A stretch of 64,000 nucleotides of DNA from contig CAZGEG010000001.1 of the NCBI GenBank assembly GCA_964524835.1, positions 182,063 to 246,062 on the forward strand. Direction: 5' to 3'. The position numbers were made by a program, and so were the translations under genes. Positions 34,115-42,755 of the stretch are shown here, one piece after another; within the stretch, counting starts at the first letter, position 1; each line of letters starts with the position of its first letter. Source of the stretch: JACRCG01 sp964524835 (GTDB lineage: Bacteria; Desulfobacterota; Desulfuromonadia; Geobacterales; Pseudopelobacteraceae). A model generated the notes under the pieces. It was not told the DNA's origin and made no database searches. It saw only the letters and a program-made list of their open reading frames with translations.

Positions 34115-35755
34115 TTAGAACAGCAACTTCACCAGCAGGAACCCGATGCCGATGGAACTGAAGGTCGCCACCAGTCCGGGAATCATGAAGCTGTGGTTCA
34201 GCACGTACTTTCCGATGCCGGTCGTGCCGGTACGGTCAAAGTTGATGGCGGCGACGACTGTCGGATAGTTGGGGATGAAGAAGTAGCCGTTAACCGCCGG
34301 GAACATCGCGATCAGGAAGGGCGCCGGGATGCCGAGGCTGATGCCGAGCGGCATGAGAGCCCGCACCGTGGCGGCCTGACTGTACAGAAGGATCGAGAGG
34401 GCAAAGAGGGCAAAAGCGAACAGCCAGGGAGCCGCGGTAACCATGTCCTTGATGGAGCCGCTCAGGAACTCCATATTGCTCTGGAAGAACGTGTCACCCA
34501 TCCAGGCGATGCCGAAGATGGCGATAACCGCCTGGATTCCGGCGATGAAGACGCTCCCCTCGACAACCTTGGGAACCTTGACCTTGCAGATCAGCAGCAT
34601 CAGCGCGGCGATGCTCAGCATGACGATCTCGATGACATGCGGCATCCCCATCTTTTCCTTGATCTGGGCAGGGCGTTTTTCATCCAGTGAAACAATGTGA
34701 TAGCCGAACGGGGTCTTGATAATCTCGCTCAGGTCTCCCGGTTTTTTGAGTTTGGCGCAGGCCTTCTCGAACTCCGGCAGCATCTTCCCCTTGGCCTGCC
34801 ATCCCAGGTCGCCGCCGGCTGCTGCCGTGGCATCGATAGATCTTTTCCTGGCCACGTCCGAAAAGGTCCCGCCGGATTTGAGTGCCGCCAGGGTATCCTT
34901 GGCCTCGGCCTCGCTCCTCAGCACGATGTGGCTGATCCTGGCATCATTTCCCACGCTCCATTCAGGACGCATCTGGGGAAAGGAACCGAAGAGTACCACG
35001 AGAACAGAACTCAGCAGGAACAGCGCCACGGCGATTTTCGCCGTTGCCGGGGTATCTGCCAGCGACGTGCGTTTATCCGCTTCAACCGCCTGATGCGGTG
35101 CTGTAACCAGCCCGTCTTTCAGGCGCTGCTGGTATTCCGGGTCCTTGTCCAGATCCTTGCCCATCTTGTTGGAGACAAAAGCGGCAATCAATACGCCGAT
35201 GAATGTGGAGGGGATACACACCTTGAGAATATCGATCAGCTCCACGTTGAAGCCGAACTTGGCCGAAGCGCCGCCCAGCAGTCCAAGCAGGGCCACGGTA
35301 GCCGCTGCGATCGGGCTGGCGGTGATGGCCTGTTGCGACGCAATAACCGCGATGGACATGGGGCGCTCGGGGCGGACGCCGGTTTCCCTGGCCACTTCGG
35401 CAATGACCGGCAGCACCGAGTAGGCCACGTGTCCGGTACCGGCGAACAGGGTAAAGAAGTAGGTCACGACCGGCGCCAGGAAAGTGATCCGGTCCGGATT
35501 GCTGCGCAATATCTTTTCCGCCAGGCCGACCAGATAATCCAGACCGCCTGCGGCCTGGAGTACTCCGGCAGCCGTGACTACCGCGGCGATCATCAGCATG
35601 ACGTCGATGGGCGGAGAAGTGGGCTGCAGGTTAAAGACAAAAACCAGAACGGCCAGTCCGAGCCCCCCCATGACACCTAGGCCGATGCCCCCCAGGCGGG
35701 CGCCGATGAAAATGGTGGCCATTACCACTGCGAATTGAATCCAGAACATAATCAT
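34115..35755 (-). CDS. Dcu C4-dicarboxylate antiporter with inserted parvulin PPIase domain
   Basis: 546 residues. Residues 1-260 and about 365-546 match the DcuA/DcuB family of anaerobic fumarate/aspartate:succinate antiporters (GGIGLGVMGGLGLAVLVFVF, LAPVVTYFFTLFAGTGHVAY, RPMSIAVIASQQAITASPIA, and the C-terminal FPAVNGYFFIPNYPT). Normal family length is about 440. The extra ~100 residues (about 271-363, DNA 34667-34945) are a complete parvulin-type peptidyl-prolyl isomerase: ARISHIVLRSEAEAKDTLAA, GGDLGWQAKGKMLPEFEKAC and KTPFGYHIVSL. No frameshift or stop interrupts the junctions. It follows aspA with a 35-nt gap, so the two act together in aspartate/fumarate exchange. Confidence 0.93.
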   Translation of the reverse strand: MIMFWIQFAVVMATIFIGARLGGIGLGVMGGLGLAVLVFVFNLQPTSPPIDVMLMIAAVVTAAGVLQAAGGLDYLVGLAEKILRSNPDRITFLAPVVTYFFTLFAGTGHVAYSVLPVIAEVARETGVRPERPMSIAVIASQQAITASPIAAATVALLGLLGGASAKFGFNVELIDILKVCIPSTFIGVLIAAFVSNKMGKDLDKDPEYQQRLKDGLVTAPHQAVEADKRTSLADTPATAKIAVALFLLSSVLVVLFGSFPQMRPEWSVGNDARISHIVLRSEAEAKDTLAALKSGGTFSDVARKRSIDATAAAGGDLGWQAKGKMLPEFEKACAKLKKPGDLSEIIKTPFGYHIVSLDEKRPAQIKEKMGMPHVIEIVMLSIAALMLLICKVKVPKVVEGSVFIAGIQAVIAIFGIAWMGDTFFQSNMEFLSGSIKDMVTAAPWLFAFALFALSILLYSQAATVRALMPLGISLGIPAPFLIAMFPAVNGYFFIPNYPTVVAAINFDRTGTTGIGKYVLNHSFMIPGLVATFSSIGIGFLLVKLLF

Positions 35756-35790
35756 TCTCCTTTTTATCCGGTTTATTGTCCTCTGGTTGA

Positions 35791-37209
35791 TTACGCCTTG
35801 CTGCCGGCGATGAAACGTGGATGCAGCAGGTTCTCGGTGGAAAGCACCTCGTCAAGGAGCGCCTTGTCCATCAGCTTCTGCTCCAGGACCAGGTCGTACA
35901 CCGATCTGCCGCTGGCCAGCGCTTCCCGGGCAATGGCCGCTGAATTTTCGTAGCCGATGATCGGGTTGAGGGCGGTGACGATGCCGATGCTGTTTAAGAC
36001 CATGGCGCGGCAATGCTCCTTGTTGGCGGTGATGCCGTCGATGCATTTATCGGCCAGGACCTTGAAGCCGTTGCAGAGCATGGAAACCGACTTGAAGAGA
36101 CTGTAGCCGATGACCGGCTCCATCACGTTCAGTTCCAGCTGACCGTTCTCGGCCGCCATGGTCACGGTCAGGTCGGCGCCGATCACATAGTAGGCGATCT
36201 GGTTGACTACCTCCGGCATGACCGGGTTGATCTTGCCCGGCATGATGGAAGAGCCGGGCTGGAGCGCCGGCAGATTGATCTCGTTGAAACCGCAGCGGGG
36301 GCCGGAGGAAAGGAGGCGCAGGTCATTGCAGATTTTGCTGATCTTTACCGCTACCCGCTTCAATACTGCGGAAATCTGGACATAGGCGCCGGTATCCCAG
36401 GTGGCCTCGATCAGGTTGGCGGACGTAACCACCGGAATACCGGACAGGGTCCTCAGGTGTTCGGTGACGATCCGCGTGTATTCGGGGGGGGCATTGATCC
36501 CGGTTCCGATGGCGGTCGCCCCCATGTTGATCTCGAGGATCAGCTTTTGGGCTTCCCGGACCCGTTCGATATCCTCGCCGATCGTAGTGGCATACGCGGA
36601 AAATTCCTGCCCAAGGCTCATGGGCACCGCGTCCTGGAGCTGGGTCCGCCCCATCTTGAGAACATCGATAAATTCGACACCCTTGGCTGCAAATGACTTC
36701 TGCAGGTACAGCATGTTGTCGATCAGGCCGGACAGTTTTTGATGCAGGGCGATACGGAAGGCGGTGGGGTAGGCGTCGTTGGTCGACTGGGAGCAGTTCA
36801 CATGGTTGTTGGGGTGGCAGTACTGGTACTCCCCTTTATTATGGCCGAGAATCTCGATGGCCCGGTTGGCGATCACCTCGTTGGCGTTCATATTGGTCGA
36901 GGTGCCGGCTCCTCCCTGGATGACGTCTACCGGAAACTGGTCATGATGCTTGCCGGCGATAATCTCGTCACAGGCCGCCACGATGGCCCCGGCGATCTCG
37001 TTCGGGAGCACCCCCAGTTCCATGTTCGCCAGGGCCGCGGCCTTTTTCACCTGTGCCAGCGACCAGATCAGCTCCGGCACCGATGAGATGGGGGTGCCGG
37101 TAATCGGGAAGTTTTCCAGGGCCCTCAGGGTCTGTACCCCGTAGTAGCAGTCGGCCGGTATATCCCTCTCTCCCAGAAAATCGTGTTCGGTACGTTGTGT
37201 CTTGGCCAT
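35791..37209 (-). CDS. aspA: Aspartate ammonia-lyase (aspartase)
   Basis: Converts aspartate to fumarate and ammonia in the cytosol, supplying fumarate for respiration. 472 residues from MAKTQRTEHDFLGE (ATG 37209, AAAGGAG upstream); the frame is open 19 codons further upstream. Fumarase/aspartase superfamily motifs: GGAGTSTNMNANEVIANRA, the TNDAYPT segment, and the signature loop GSSIMPGKINPV (about residue 320). Next to the Dcu antiporter gene, and downstream of a sigma-54 regulator pair. A candidate sigma-54 promoter lies about 50 nt upstream. Confidence 0.95.
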   Translation of the reverse strand: MAKTQRTEHDFLGERDIPADCYYGVQTLRALENFPITGTPISSVPELIWSLAQVKKAAALANMELGVLPNEIAGAIVAACDEIIAGKHHDQFPVDVIQGGAGTSTNMNANEVIANRAIEILGHNKGEYQYCHPNNHVNCSQSTNDAYPTAFRIALHQKLSGLIDNMLYLQKSFAAKGVEFIDVLKMGRTQLQDAVPMSLGQEFSAYATTIGEDIERVREAQKLILEINMGATAIGTGINAPPEYTRIVTEHLRTLSGIPVVTSANLIEATWDTGAYVQISAVLKRVAVKISKICNDLRLLSSGPRCGFNEINLPALQPGSSIMPGKINPVMPEVVNQIAYYVIGADLTVTMAAENGQLELNVMEPVIGYSLFKSVSMLCNGFKVLADKCIDGITANKEHCRAMVLNSIGIVTALNPIIGYENSAAIAREALASGRSVYDLVLEQKLMDKALLDEVLSTENLLHPRFIAGSKA

Positions 37210-37258
37210 GGCCTGCTCTCCTTTGTGTGAGCTGTTTTTATGTGCACTGTTATTGCAA

Positions 37259-37274
37259 TGCACCAATGATACCA
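37259..37274 (-). promoter_or_regulatory. Candidate sigma-54 promoter of aspA-dcu
   Basis: On the minus strand TGGTATCATTGGTGCA: GG and GC are separated by exactly 10 nt as required for -24/-12 elements (consensus TGGCAC-N5-TTGC). The predicted start is near 37248, about 40 nt before the aspA ATG. Two or three consensus positions differ. Confidence 0.5.
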
Positions 37275-37344
37275 GTGTAATTTAATATATGTAACGTGTC
37301 GGACTTGTGTATAATTCTGCTGTATTACTCTTCTTGATACGGCT

Positions 37345-37362
37345 GTTAACCACCTGGTTAAC
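37345..37362. promoter_or_regulatory. Perfect palindrome, candidate enhancer site upstream of aspA
   Basis: GTTAACCA-CC-TGGTTAAC is an inverted repeat with 8-bp arms and a 2-bp centre. It lies about 105 bp upstream of the predicted sigma-54 start, the usual distance for an NtrC-type activator site. Confidence 0.5.
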
Positions 37363-37429
37363 CACACTATTTGATGGAACCACAACATGTGGCGGCTGTC
37401 CCGGGGTGAATCGCCCGCAGCGCCGAACC

Positions 37430-37510
37430 TTACCCTGTCACGGGTGCCGGACTCCTCCGGAACGGATAAGATGGGTTGGGACCGTGCACAATACGAACTG
37501 TCTTAACCAT
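37430..37510 (-). CDS. Possible 26-codon small ORF between regulator and aspA
   Basis: ATG at 37510 follows a strong Shine-Dalgarno (AAAGGAGGG) 6 nt upstream and reads MVKTVRIVHGPNPSYPFRRS before TAA at 37430. It may be a leader peptide or the start of a lost gene. Nothing else in 37210-37845 apart from the sites listed separately and an inverted repeat GGGTATGCC/GGCATACCC at 37723-37761 after the regulator gene. Confidence 0.35.
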   Translation of the reverse strand: MVKTVRIVHGPNPSYPFRRSPAPVTG

Positions 37511-37845
37511 GGACTACCCTCCTTTGTCGCTTTTGTCTGGATGCGTCTTCACATAAGTACATAGCATCGACAATGCCAACTAATGAGCTTGGTGTAACAG
37601 CTTGATATTAATGATATTATTACTACAGGGAGCTTTTGTATCACGTGAAGGTGGTATGCCGGATTGAATGCCGGTGACGGGATCTGGCGGAGAAATACAT
37701 GTAGTTACAGAAACTTATGACAGGGTATGCCGGAATGCATAGTATGCCGCAGGGCATACCCCTTGAGCGCGTTAGAAGTTATTTCTGCGTTTATGTGGCA
37801 GAAACAACTTCGTTCACGCACGTATCCTGCTTATCGGAACTGGGA

Positions 37846-39258
37846 TCAGGAGCGCAGATGCTTGAGCCGTTTGCTGAGCGTCGGCTGGGAGACCCCCAGC
37901 AGCCGGGCGGCGATGGACTGGTTACCCTCGGCCCGCCGCACCGCCTCGCCGACCAGCAGGTCGATGACTTCGGTAAAGCCGGGCAGACGTTCCAGGGTGA
38001 AGAACGGGTTTCCGGCAGGGTCCGCGGACCGTTCGGGCGAGGCAACGGCCGGAAGTTCCCCGATGGCGTGGATAAAGGCCTCCATGGAGAGCACCCCGCC
38101 CGGATGGATACTCACCGCATCGTAGACCATGGCCTTCAGTTCCCGCACATTGCCGGGGAAGTCGTAGGTGGAGAGGAGCACGGCCAGCTGCTTCGGCAGG
38201 GTCGGTTTCTTTCTGCCGAAATCGCGGGATGCTTCGGCAAGAAAATGGTCGAGCAGCAGCGGGATATCACTCTTCCTGAGCCGCAGGGGGGGGATGTGGA
38301 CGTGGTGGGTGCGAAGCCGGTAATAGAGATCCTTGCGGAACTGCCCGGCAGCCTGGCGGGCGGCCAGATCCTGGTGGGTGGCCACCACGACGCGGGCGCG
38401 CATCCTGCGGGGGCGGTCGCTGCCGATCGGGTAGTATTCCGATTCCTGGAGCAGACGGAGCAGCTTCACCTGTGACGCCTGGCTCAGATCACCGATCTCA
38501 TCCAGAAAGAGGGTACCCTCGCCGGCCTGTTCCACCATGCCGCTGCGGGCTTCATCGGCACCGGTGTAAGCCCCCTTCAGGTGCCCGAACAGGGTGTCGG
38601 CGATCATCGCATCGTCCAGGCCGGCTACGTTTACCGCCACCAGCTCCCCCTTGCGGCGGCTGAGCTTGTGCAGTGCGCGCACCACCAGTTCCTTGCCGAC
38701 GCCGCTCTCTCCGGTGATGAGGATCGGCTGCGAACTGGCCGCCACCGCCTCGATGTATTTGAAGATGGAGTGCATCCCCCGGTCGCCGGTGACGATGTCG
38801 CTGAATGCCCCGGGGTGCTCCAGCCGGTCGTGGAGTATCCGGCGGCCCATCTCCAGGTTTTCCCGCTGCAGCTCCTGCTCCCGCACGGCCCGCAGCACTC
38901 CGGTAATGATACACTGCGCCTCTGCGGTTTTCACATAGTAATCGAAGGCGCCGGACCGCATGCAGTTGACCGCCGTTTCCAGCTGGTTCAGGCCGCTGAT
39001 GATAATCACCGTCACCTCCGGGTGTTCCTCGGCGATTTTGCAGAGCAGCTCCTCACCGGAAAGATGGGGCATGGTCAGGTCGAGCAGGACTACCCCTACC
39101 CTGTTGTCTGCCAGCATGGGCAGGGCCTGGCGGCTGTCAGCGCAGGTCAGGATATTGGTTACGCCGGCACGCTCCAGGCTGATGCTCATGGAGTAGAGCC
39201 AGTCCGGCTCGTCATCCACCAGCAGAATGCTGAAAGAGGGGTAGAGGGTCGCGGTCAT
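37846..39258 (-). CDS. Sigma-54-dependent response regulator (NtrC/DctD-like)
   Basis: 470 residues in three parts. Receiver (8-122) with Asp15/16, phosphoacceptor Asp60 in VVLLDLTMP and Lys110. AAA+ activator domain (about 150-385) with Walker A GESGVGKE (183-190), the sigma-54-contacting loop GAYTGA (229-234, Tyr for the usual Phe), and Walker B FLDEIG (251-256). C-terminal Fis-type HTH (NQSIAARLLGVSQPTLSKRL). Its ATG overlaps the kinase stop as ATGA, so the pair is coupled. It probably activates the aspA-dcu genes just downstream. Confidence 0.95.
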   Translation of the reverse strand: MTATLYPSFSILLVDDEPDWLYSMSISLERAGVTNILTCADSRQALPMLADNRVGVVLLDLTMPHLSGEELLCKIAEEHPEVTVIIISGLNQLETAVNCMRSGAFDYYVKTAEAQCIITGVLRAVREQELQRENLEMGRRILHDRLEHPGAFSDIVTGDRGMHSIFKYIEAVAASSQPILITGESGVGKELVVRALHKLSRRKGELVAVNVAGLDDAMIADTLFGHLKGAYTGADEARSGMVEQAGEGTLFLDEIGDLSQASQVKLLRLLQESEYYPIGSDRPRRMRARVVVATHQDLAARQAAGQFRKDLYYRLRTHHVHIPPLRLRKSDIPLLLDHFLAEASRDFGRKKPTLPKQLAVLLSTYDFPGNVRELKAMVYDAVSIHPGGVLSMEAFIHAIGELPAVASPERSADPAGNPFFTLERLPGFTEVIDLLVGEAVRRAEGNQSIAARLLGVSQPTLSKRLKHLRS

Positions 39259-40991
39259 ATGCTGCTCTCCGTTTCGGGAATTGGTAGTGTCAGGCGTGCC
39301 GTGGTGCCCGCCCCCGGCGCGGAAGTAAAAGCCAGCGTACCGCCATGTTCCTTGACGATGCCGGTCGAAACCGAGAGACCGAGACCGGTGCCGCCGCTTT
39401 CCCGCTTGGTGGTGAAAAACGGGTCGGCAAGATGCGGGAGGTGTTCCGGGCTGATGCCGGTCCCCTCATCGCGCACTTCAAGCACAACGGCATTTTCTCC
39501 CGGCTCGACAAAGGTTGCCACGTGGATGGCCCGATCAGGCCCGGGCAAGGCCTGGCAGGCGTTCATCACCAGGTTCACAATGACCTGTTCGATTCGCTGG
39601 GCGCTGCCGCGGATCGGGGGTATGGCGTCGCCATAACTGACGCTGAAATGATCCGTGCTTTTTTCGATCAGGTTGGTCATCAGGCGCAGGGCTGCCAGCA
39701 CGGTCTCGTTCAGGTCCACATCCGTCGTCATTCCCGGTTCCTGCTGGCGGGCAAAATCCTTGAGATCCTCCACAATCACCTTTACCCGGCGGGACCCCTC
39801 CAGCATCTGGTTCATCAGCCGGGGAAGCGCTTCCCGCATCCGGGAGTAGCGTAATCCCGCAAAATCAAAATCGCCATGTGTCTTATAATGCTCCTCCAGG
39901 ATCGGCTCCGCGTCCCGGAAGGCATCCATCACCACCGGCATGTTGAGCAGGATCAGACCGTTGGGATTGTTGATTTCATGGGCCACACCGGAAACCAGGA
40001 TGCCCAGGGCCGCCATCTTGTCGGCCTGGACCAGCTGCTGCTGCCGGCTCTTCAGTTCTTCTTCGGCATGGCGTCGTTCGGACACTTCGCTGGTCAGCTC
40101 GGCGGTCCGCATGGCCACCTCGCGCTGCAGGGTCCGCGACCAGAGGACGATTCCTCCCAGGAGCAGGACCAGCGGGCCGACGATGATCGCTCCATACCGG
40201 AACGCTTGACGCCAGCTGATGCCGGGAGGCTCCAGCACGCCGAGCCATTTGTTGTAGATCTTCTGGTATTCGCCGGTGTTTTTGAGAATCGCCAGCCCCT
40301 CGCTGAAGCGGGCCAGCAGGGCAGCATTACCCTTGCGCACGGCAAAGCAGTAATTCTGCGCCGAGATCGGTGCCCCCGCCGCTTCGAGGTTGGAAAGACC
40401 GAGCTCCCGGATCAGGTACAGCCCGGGCAGCTTGGCCATCACTGCGTAATCATGCTTGCCGGAGGCCAGAAGCCGCAGCACCTCCGCATGTGTCTCCGCC
40501 TGGATGATCCGGGCGCCGACTGTCCGGGAGGGGAGGAATTCCTGCATGATCCCGTCTTTCAGGACGACAACTTCCCTTTCGCGCAGGTCGACAAGAGTCG
40601 TGACCGGCAAAGCGCCTTTGCGGGAGAAGATCGAATGATGAACGATGGTGTGGGGGGGGGTAAAATCAAATTTCAAGGCCCGTTCATCGGAATATGACAT
40701 CCCTTCCAGCACGTCTATTTTCCCGTCGTGCAGATCCCGCCGCATATCCGACCAGTCGCCGAGCCGTATTTCAACGGCAAAGCCCATTACTTTGGCAATG
40801 GCCCTGGTCAGTTCCACGTTGAAACCGGTCGAAGTGCCGTCCGCATCGATGAATTCGTAGGGGGGATAGCTCCGGTCACCGCCGACGACAACCGGCTCTC
40901 TCCCCTCGCCGGCTGCGTGAAGCGGCTCTGCGGACAGTATCGAAATGAGGACGATACACGTGGCAACTATGGCGATCAGGAGAGTTTTTAT
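39255..40991 (-). CDS. Sensor histidine kinase with periplasmic solute-binding domain; apparent AUA start
   Basis: Partner of the NtrC-like regulator. The first canonical start in frame is GTG at 40817, inside the sensor domain. Upstream the frame stays open through PVVVGGDRSYPPYEFIDADG and a signal peptide (KTLLIAIVATCIVLISILSA) back to ATA at 40991-40989, which sits 4 nt after GGAGGAGG (41003-40996). A TGA closes the frame further upstream with no ATG, GTG or TTG between. From ATA the protein has 578 residues: signal, SBP_bac_3 amino-acid/dicarboxylate-binding-like domain (about 35-255), membrane helix (about 266-284), coiled coil, His338 in GVAHEINNPNG, and HATPase with DEGTGI and GGTGLGLS. 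Confidence 0.85.
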   Translation of the reverse strand: MKTLLIAIVATCIVLISILSAEPLHAAGEGREPVVVGGDRSYPPYEFIDADGTSTGFNVELTRAIAKVMGFAVEIRLGDWSDMRRDLHDGKIDVLEGMSYSDERALKFDFTPPHTIVHHSIFSRKGALPVTTLVDLREREVVVLKDGIMQEFLPSRTVGARIIQAETHAEVLRLLASGKHDYAVMAKLPGLYLIRELGLSNLEAAGAPISAQNYCFAVRKGNAALLARFSEGLAILKNTGEYQKIYNKWLGVLEPPGISWRQAFRYGAIIVGPLVLLLGGIVLWSRTLQREVAMRTAELTSEVSERRHAEEELKSRQQQLVQADKMAALGILVSGVAHEINNPNGLILLNMPVVMDAFRDAEPILEEHYKTHGDFDFAGLRYSRMREALPRLMNQMLEGSRRVKVIVEDLKDFARQQEPGMTTDVDLNETVLAALRLMTNLIEKSTDHFSVSYGDAIPPIRGSAQRIEQVIVNLVMNACQALPGPDRAIHVATFVEPGENAVVLEVRDEGTGISPEHLPHLADPFFTTKRESGGTGLGLSVSTGIVKEHGGTLAFTSAPGAGTTARLTLPIPETESSI

Positions 40992-41082
40992 GCTGCCTCC
41001 TCCAGGTATTCATACGCGCTCGATGCCGTACTTTCGCATGGAATCCGCCGCTGCGAAAGAAAAATTTTCACACCCGGCCGGA

Positions 41083-41820
41083 CTACCATCCCAGCGCCAG
41101 TTTCAGTCCCAGCGCTCCGCCCAGGGCCAGAAAAAGCATCCGGACCAGACCGTACCCATTGCGGCGCCCCACCCGTGAACCGATATACGCTCCCAGCATG
41201 GAGCCTGCCGTTGAAGGCACCATCAGCCGGCTGTCGGCAAAACCGGCGGCTGAGTAAATGGCCACGGCGAAGCAGTTCCAGGTGAAGGCGATCACGTAGT
41301 AGTAGCCGAGGGCGGTGAGGAGGAGCAAGCCGCGGGCCTTTGTCAGCAGCAGTGAGGTGAACAGGCCGTTGCCCGAACCGAAAAACGACTCGTACAGACC
41401 CAGCGGGAACGCCATCATGCCGGTCAGCCGGCGGGAAAGACACGGCTCCGATTCCGATCTCCCCAGCGATGGATTAAGACCTACCACCACAACCAGGCAG
41501 AGAATTATCAGGCCGATGATGCGTTGCAGAAGATGCCCCTCCACGCTGCGCACGATTACGGTACCTGCGTAGACTCCCGCAAGCCCGAAGCAGATCATGG
41601 TTCCGATCAGCGGCCGGTCGAGTGCTCTGCCCTTGAGATAATTGCGGGCGGCTATCAGGGTCCAGGCGGCACCGTTCATCTGATTGGAGGCGATTGCGAC
41701 CGGCAGGGGAAAGCCGAGGAGCAGCCAGACCGGGGTGGTCAGCATGGCTGAGCCAGCGCCACTCATGGAACTGAGCAGCGACGCGAGGAAAGCGACAGAA
41801 AAGACGGTCAGGGTCTGCAT
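41083..41820 (-). CDS. TauE/SafE (TSUP) family membrane transporter
   Basis: 245 residues with about eight membrane helices in two repeats: FLASLLSSMSGAGSAMLTTP and, in the second half, GNGLFTSLLLTKARG and GSMLGAYIGSRV. The family exports sulfite, sulfonates or other small organic anions at the inner membrane; the substrate here is unknown. It lies just upstream of the sensor kinase gene on the same strand, with 90 nt between. Possibly in the same regulon. Confidence 0.9.
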   Translation of the reverse strand: MQTLTVFSVAFLASLLSSMSGAGSAMLTTPVWLLLGFPLPVAIASNQMNGAAWTLIAARNYLKGRALDRPLIGTMICFGLAGVYAGTVIVRSVEGHLLQRIIGLIILCLVVVVGLNPSLGRSESEPCLSRRLTGMMAFPLGLYESFFGSGNGLFTSLLLTKARGLLLLTALGYYYVIAFTWNCFAVAIYSAAGFADSRLMVPSTAGSMLGAYIGSRVGRRNGYGLVRMLFLALGGALGLKLALGW

Positions 41821-41955
41821 GGATTTATCGAGTGTCCCACGGTCTGGTCATGGGCAAAGTGTACACCCTTTTTGCCGAATTGCATCGGCACCCTTTCTCC
41901 GGCAGACAGAAGGCACGTTACGCGGATTTATGCGCCCGATTCGCGCCGCCTCCTG

Positions 41956-42741
41956 TCACTCCACAGGACGGGGTCTGCCTGACTCGATTTCGCGCTTGTT
42001 GTGGTAGAAGAAGCGGACCATGTCGTACTCGAAGGGATAACCGCTGTCATAGTAGCGGAACGTCTGCTGGTGCCGCGCATCGACCCCCTCCAGGGCTGTC
42101 ATCCCGGCGGTGATGGCAAAAGCGTGGCCGGTGCTTGCAAACGGATCAATCACCGTGTAAAGCCCGTACCTGATACTGCTGTCCACGGCGAGTCCTCCCG
42201 TATCGCGCAGGGATGAGGGGCCGAAGATCGGCAGCACGATGTAGGGACCGGAGCCGACTCCCCAGTAGCCGAGGGTCTTGCCGAAATCCTGATTGTGCCG
42301 TTCCAGGCCGAAGCTGGTGGCCGGATCGAACAGGCCGCCGAGACCCACGGTACTGTTGGTCACGAAGCGGCCGAGCGTCGTCGCGGATTCCTTCCCCTTC
42401 AACTGGAACAGGCTGTTGGTAAGATTTTTGACCTCTCCGAGGTTGTTGTAGAAACCGGAGACCCGCTGCTGGAGAAAGACCGGGGTGACGAACTCGTAGC
42501 CGTTCACGACCGGGAGGAAGAGGTATTTGTCGAAATAGTAGTTGAAACGGTACATGCTCCGGTTGAACCCTTCCCAAGGGTCCGCCACCTCGGCGAAACG
42601 CTGGTCCCTGAATTCATTGATCGAGTGCCTGGGCGGTACCTCGGCCGGGGAATTCACCCCGGTCGTGGCACATCCGGCAAGTGCCAGTGCCAGCATCAAC
42701 TGTATAATCGCTCTGCAGGTTCGGTATCGGGTAGCAGTCAT
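41956..42741 (-). CDS. mlaA: MlaA (VacJ) outer-membrane lipoprotein
   Basis: Removes phospholipids from the outer leaflet of the outer membrane and passes them to the MlaFEDB system. 261 residues with lipobox LAGC (Cys24). Family motifs: DPWEGFNRSMYRFNYYFDKY, the ring region VSGFYNNLGEVKNLTNSLFQ, RFVTNSTVGLGGLFDPATSF and GYWGVGSGPYIVLPIFGPSS. No mlaFEDB genes are in the window. Followed closely by an alpha/beta hydrolase gene that reads into it (14-nt gap). Confidence 0.95.
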   Translation of the reverse strand: MTATRYRTCRAIIQLMLALALAGCATTGVNSPAEVPPRHSINEFRDQRFAEVADPWEGFNRSMYRFNYYFDKYLFLPVVNGYEFVTPVFLQQRVSGFYNNLGEVKNLTNSLFQLKGKESATTLGRFVTNSTVGLGGLFDPATSFGLERHNQDFGKTLGYWGVGSGPYIVLPIFGPSSLRDTGGLAVDSSIRYGLYTVIDPFASTGHAFAITAGMTALEGVDARHQQTFRYYDSGYPFEYDMVRFFYHNKREIESGRPRPVE

Positions 42742-42755
42742 TGCAGCACCTATTC

